DNA from: Bacteroidales bacterium UBA1256
Lineage (GTDB): Bacteria; Bacteroidota; Bacteroidia; Bacteroidales; Paludibacteraceae
Assembly: GCA_002308195.1 (NCBI GenBank)
Contig: DBVU01000031.1
Coordinates: forward strand, 1 to 6,219
DNA length: 6,219 nucleotides
Reading direction: 5' to 3'
Under the pieces are notes generated by a model, which worked only from the letters and a program-made list of their open reading frames with translations, had not been told where the DNA came from and did no database searches. The translations under genes were made by a program, and so were the position numbers. Below, piece after piece: positions 4,722 to 6,219 of the stretch. The stretch's first letter is position 1, and each line of letters starts with the position of its first letter.

Positions 4722-5886
4722 GATTCTCTTCTTGGTTTTCTGTTTCCTCTATCGCTTCGCGGAACATCTGTTCGCAGAGACGGACAGAGGTGTCGATGTC
4801 GTAATTTTTGGCGGCTTCTGCATACTCGCGTTCCATTTTCGCTTTCTCGTCGGGATGGTCAAGCCACCAGTCGATGGCGCGTGCAAGGTCTTTGGGGCGG
4901 CCGGGAGCAAAGAGACTTCGCCCGTCCAAAGCAAACTGCGGCGTGGCACTGTCCTCGCTGTTGGCTATTACGGGCACCAAGCCCGTAGCAAACGCCTCGA
5001 TACAGGATATTGCTTCGCTCTCCATATCCGAAGCATGCACATAGAGGTCTGTGTGCAGCAAAAGGTCAATGAGCTCCGGTTTGGAGAGGAAGACGAACTG
5101 CGGCGGGTTCTTGAGTTGCTTGCCTAATTCCACGTACTCGTCGTATTTGGGACCTTTGCCCGCAAAAAACAGCTGAATGCGGTCGGCGTACTTGCTGAAC
5201 GGCACGGCATTGATGATGACATCCTGCCGTTTCTCGCCGGACAGACGTCCGACCATGACGATGGTGATGAGACTGCCATCGCTGCGGGATGTATGACCGC
5301 CATCGCTGTTAGAGAGTTTCCGCTGCCCAGCGGCGATAAAATCCGGGTCAATGCCGTTGGAAATCACATGTATCTTCGCCTTATAGCCGCGTTTGATGAG
5401 TTCGTCCGCCATGAACTGCGAGGGCACATGGATGTGGTTGAAATGTTGGTAGAGCAGGAAACGGAAGGTATGATAGAAACGATCGTTGAGCCATTCCGCC
5501 TTGCCCAGACCGATAGAAGAAGTCATGTTTTCCGGTTGGATGTGGAACGCTGCCGTGGACGGTTTGTGCATCTGGTCAGCTATGAGTTTGGTGGCTGTCT
5601 CCAGCGCGAAAGGCATCATACAATGCACGATGTCCGCCCATGCCACCGCCTCGCGGATGATGTCCAGATCGACTTGCGCGAACTGGAAACCGTGTGAGTG
5701 AATGAGGTCGTTGAAAATGGGCACTTTGAACTCCTTGAGGACGAACTTGTCAGGTGCCGGTTCGCCGGTAGTAAGGATGCGCACTTCGTTGCCGTGCTCG
5801 CGGAGTACCGCCGCAAAACGCTGGGCGGAGATGGACGTGCCGTTGTTATTGGTGTCGTACGTGTCAATGACGAGAAGTATTTTCAT
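4714..5886 (-). CDS. Glycosyltransferase family 4 (GT-B fold), 390 aa
   Basis: A retaining GT4-type enzyme that transfers a sugar from a nucleotide donor. The N-terminal Rossmann domain begins MKILLVIDTY and has the acceptor-side loop NNNGTSISAQRFA (13-25). HIQPEN lies at 115-120, and SNGID (176-180) marks the end of the N-domain. The C-terminal donor domain has VGRLSGEKRQD (212-222), with the usual R214 and K219, and AGKG (242-245). The EX7E signature is E289/E297 in the segment ending IEAFATGLVPV. There is no signal peptide or membrane span, so it acts in the cytoplasm, probably at the membrane face. The HxQPEN motif and overall pattern resemble diacylglycerol or surface-glycan glucosyltransferases, but the acceptor is not established. 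Length is normal for GT4. Residues 192-205 are an unusual S/D/G-rich insert. The ATG is supported by the Rossmann strand starting directly at MKILLV. The gene is convergent with the LRR pair and followed by the overlapping 31-codon ORF. Confidence 0.92.
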   Translation of the reverse strand: MKILLVIDTYDTNNNGTSISAQRFAAVLREHGNEVRILTTGEPAPDKFVLKEFKVPIFNDLIHSHGFQFAQVDLDIIREAVAWADIVHCMMPFALETATKLIADQMHKPSTAAFHIQPENMTSSIGLGKAEWLNDRFYHTFRFLLYQHFNHIHVPSQFMADELIKRGYKAKIHVISNGIDPDFIAAGQRKLSNSDGGHTSRSDGSLITIVMVGRLSGEKRQDVIINAVPFSKYADRIQLFFAGKGPKYDEYVELGKQLKNPPQFVFLSKPELIDLLLHTDLYVHASDMESEAISCIEAFATGLVPVIANSEDSATPQFALDGRSLFAPGRPKDLARAIDWWLDHPDEKAKMEREYAEAAKNYDIDTSVRLCEQMFREAIEETENQEENHA

Positions 5887-6010
5887 GTATAAATAGTTAT
5901 AATTTTTATTTTGTGCTGTGGGTTCGGCTGGAGGAACGGTATGGGTGGGCGGTCATGCCGAGGTGTTTCTCATAAGGGCATGTGTTTTTTACCGTTTGCG
6001 TTTCCGGCTG
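5887..6010 (-). promoter_or_regulatory. 5' leader of the glycosyltransferase gene with a possible 16-aa upstream ORF
   Basis: The roughly 120-nt leader has no recognised riboswitch. It contains an ATG-led ORF of 16 codons plus stop (5906-5956 on the - strand, MTAHPYRSS...), out of frame with the enzyme, and a two-codon ORF before it. The complementary segments catgcc and ggcatg (17-nt loop, about 5954-5982) could form a modest stem. The last 30 nt are AT-rich without a Shine-Dalgarno, as is common in Bacteroidota. Any regulatory role is inference. Confidence 0.3.
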
Positions 6011-6042
6011 CGAAATTACAACAAAAATTGCACATATGCAAG
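6011..6042 (-). promoter_or_regulatory. Candidate promoter for the glycosyltransferase gene
   Basis: On the - strand, taatttcg (6011-6018) is one mismatch from the -7 consensus TAnnTTTG. It is preceded at a 20-bp spacing by cttg (6039-6042), one mismatch from the -33 TTTG. An inverted repeat, ttgca-cata-tgcaa (6028-6041), lies between and overlaps the -33 element, so it could be an operator. The site is just downstream of a terminator for the preceding - strand unit, which is where a promoter is expected. Confidence 0.55.
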
Positions 6043-6052
6043 TTTTCGAGCG

Positions 6053-6078
6053 AAAAAAAGAGCGCCGAAGCGCCCTTT
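6053..6078 (-). terminator. Intrinsic terminator of the - strand unit entering from the right
   Basis: Read on the - strand, gggcgc-ttcg-gcgctc forms a 6-bp stem closed by a UUCG tetraloop. It is extended by three A-U pairs and followed by seven U's (complement of 6053-6059). The single G-U wobble (6061/6074) would be an A-C mismatch on the + strand, so the terminator is oriented for - strand transcription. Confidence 0.88.
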
Positions 6079-6158
6079 CCTAAACAGCGTAGCGTAAACG
6101 CGCTGAAAGCGCACTACACGCGACGTAGTCGCACTACACGCAATCCATTACGGATTGC
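6079..6158 (-). repeat. Array of three hairpins with exact 20-bp period (array 2)
   Basis: Hairpins start at 6100, 6120 and 6140. They are gcgct-gaa-agcgc, gcgac-gta-gtcgc and the same 19-bp hairpin as in array 1 (6140-6158), each separated by the spacer actacac. On the - strand the array is followed by a gtttacgctacgct unit and gtttagg (6079-6099), then the terminator. The first two stems share no base-for-base identity with array 1 beyond the GC ends, yet the geometry is identical. Confidence 0.8.
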
Positions 6159-6219
6159 TCTGGTCGTAGGCTGCGCCACAAACCATCCACAGATACGCCA
6201 CGAAGGTCTTCTTGCCATC
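6140..6219 (-). repeat. 80-bp direct repeat, copy 2 (partner 4618-4697)
   Basis: Aligns without gaps to copy 1 and differs at eight positions. Both copies lie at the 3' end of a - strand unit, between the coding sequence and a terminator. The window edge cuts this copy, so its full length is unknown. Confidence 0.9.
6148..6219 (-). CDS. 3' end of a - strand reading frame, homologous to the 31-aa small ORF (partial)
   Basis: Only the last 23 codons and the TAA stop (6148-6150) are visible, running from DGKKTF at the right edge to AAYDQSNP. The peptide differs from the 31-aa ORF at two residues (V for A, M for K), while five other codons differ silently. In the + strand frame that keeps the same third positions, this copy has an in-frame TAG, so the - strand frame is preferred. 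Whether it is another small ORF or the C-terminus of a larger protein depends on sequence outside the window. Confidence 0.5.
   Translation of the reverse strand, partial: DGKKTFVAYLWMVCGAAYDQSNP

Overview
The window looks like a chromosomal segment of a gut- or rumen-type Bacteroidales (Bacteroidota). This rests on three things: a TAnnTTTG-type promoter box, AT-rich leaders with no clear Shine-Dalgarno sequence, and two large secreted BspA-like leucine-rich-repeat (LRR) proteins that end in a short tail common in this order. The genus cannot be fixed from the sequence.

Layout. Positions 1-111 hold a promoter box inside an inverted repeat, followed by a leader. Two tandem paralogous genes for exported LRR_5/BspA-like proteins follow on the + strand (112-2343 and 2461-4455). 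The gap between them has no visible promoter or terminator and is filled by 7-bp and then 8-bp tandem repeats, so the pair is probably one transcription unit. A strong, probably bidirectional terminator lies at 4478-4511. A convergent family-4 glycosyltransferase gene is on the - strand (4714-5886), with its own promoter near 6011-6042 and a leader of about 120 nt. Its stop codon overlaps the start of a 31-codon ORF (4626-4721). At the right edge, the 3' end of another - strand reading frame (6148-6219) encodes nearly the same C-terminal peptide, and it has its own terminator at 6053-6078.

The least ordinary material is between and at the ends of the genes. First, the small reading frame is present twice at about 90% nucleotide identity, and most differences are at third codon positions. 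Second, each copy runs into an array of hairpins spaced exactly 20 bp apart. The stems differ in sequence between arrays but stay perfectly paired. Third, heptamer tandem repeats occur inside the coding linkers before the conserved C-terminal tails of both LRR proteins, and again just after both stop codons. In the linkers, a change of one repeat unit would shift the reading frame of the tail.

Functionally, the LRR proteins are probably surface or secreted binding proteins, and the glycosyltransferase probably acts on a lipid or surface glycan at the cytoplasmic membrane. Nothing in the sequence shows that the two convergent units work together.
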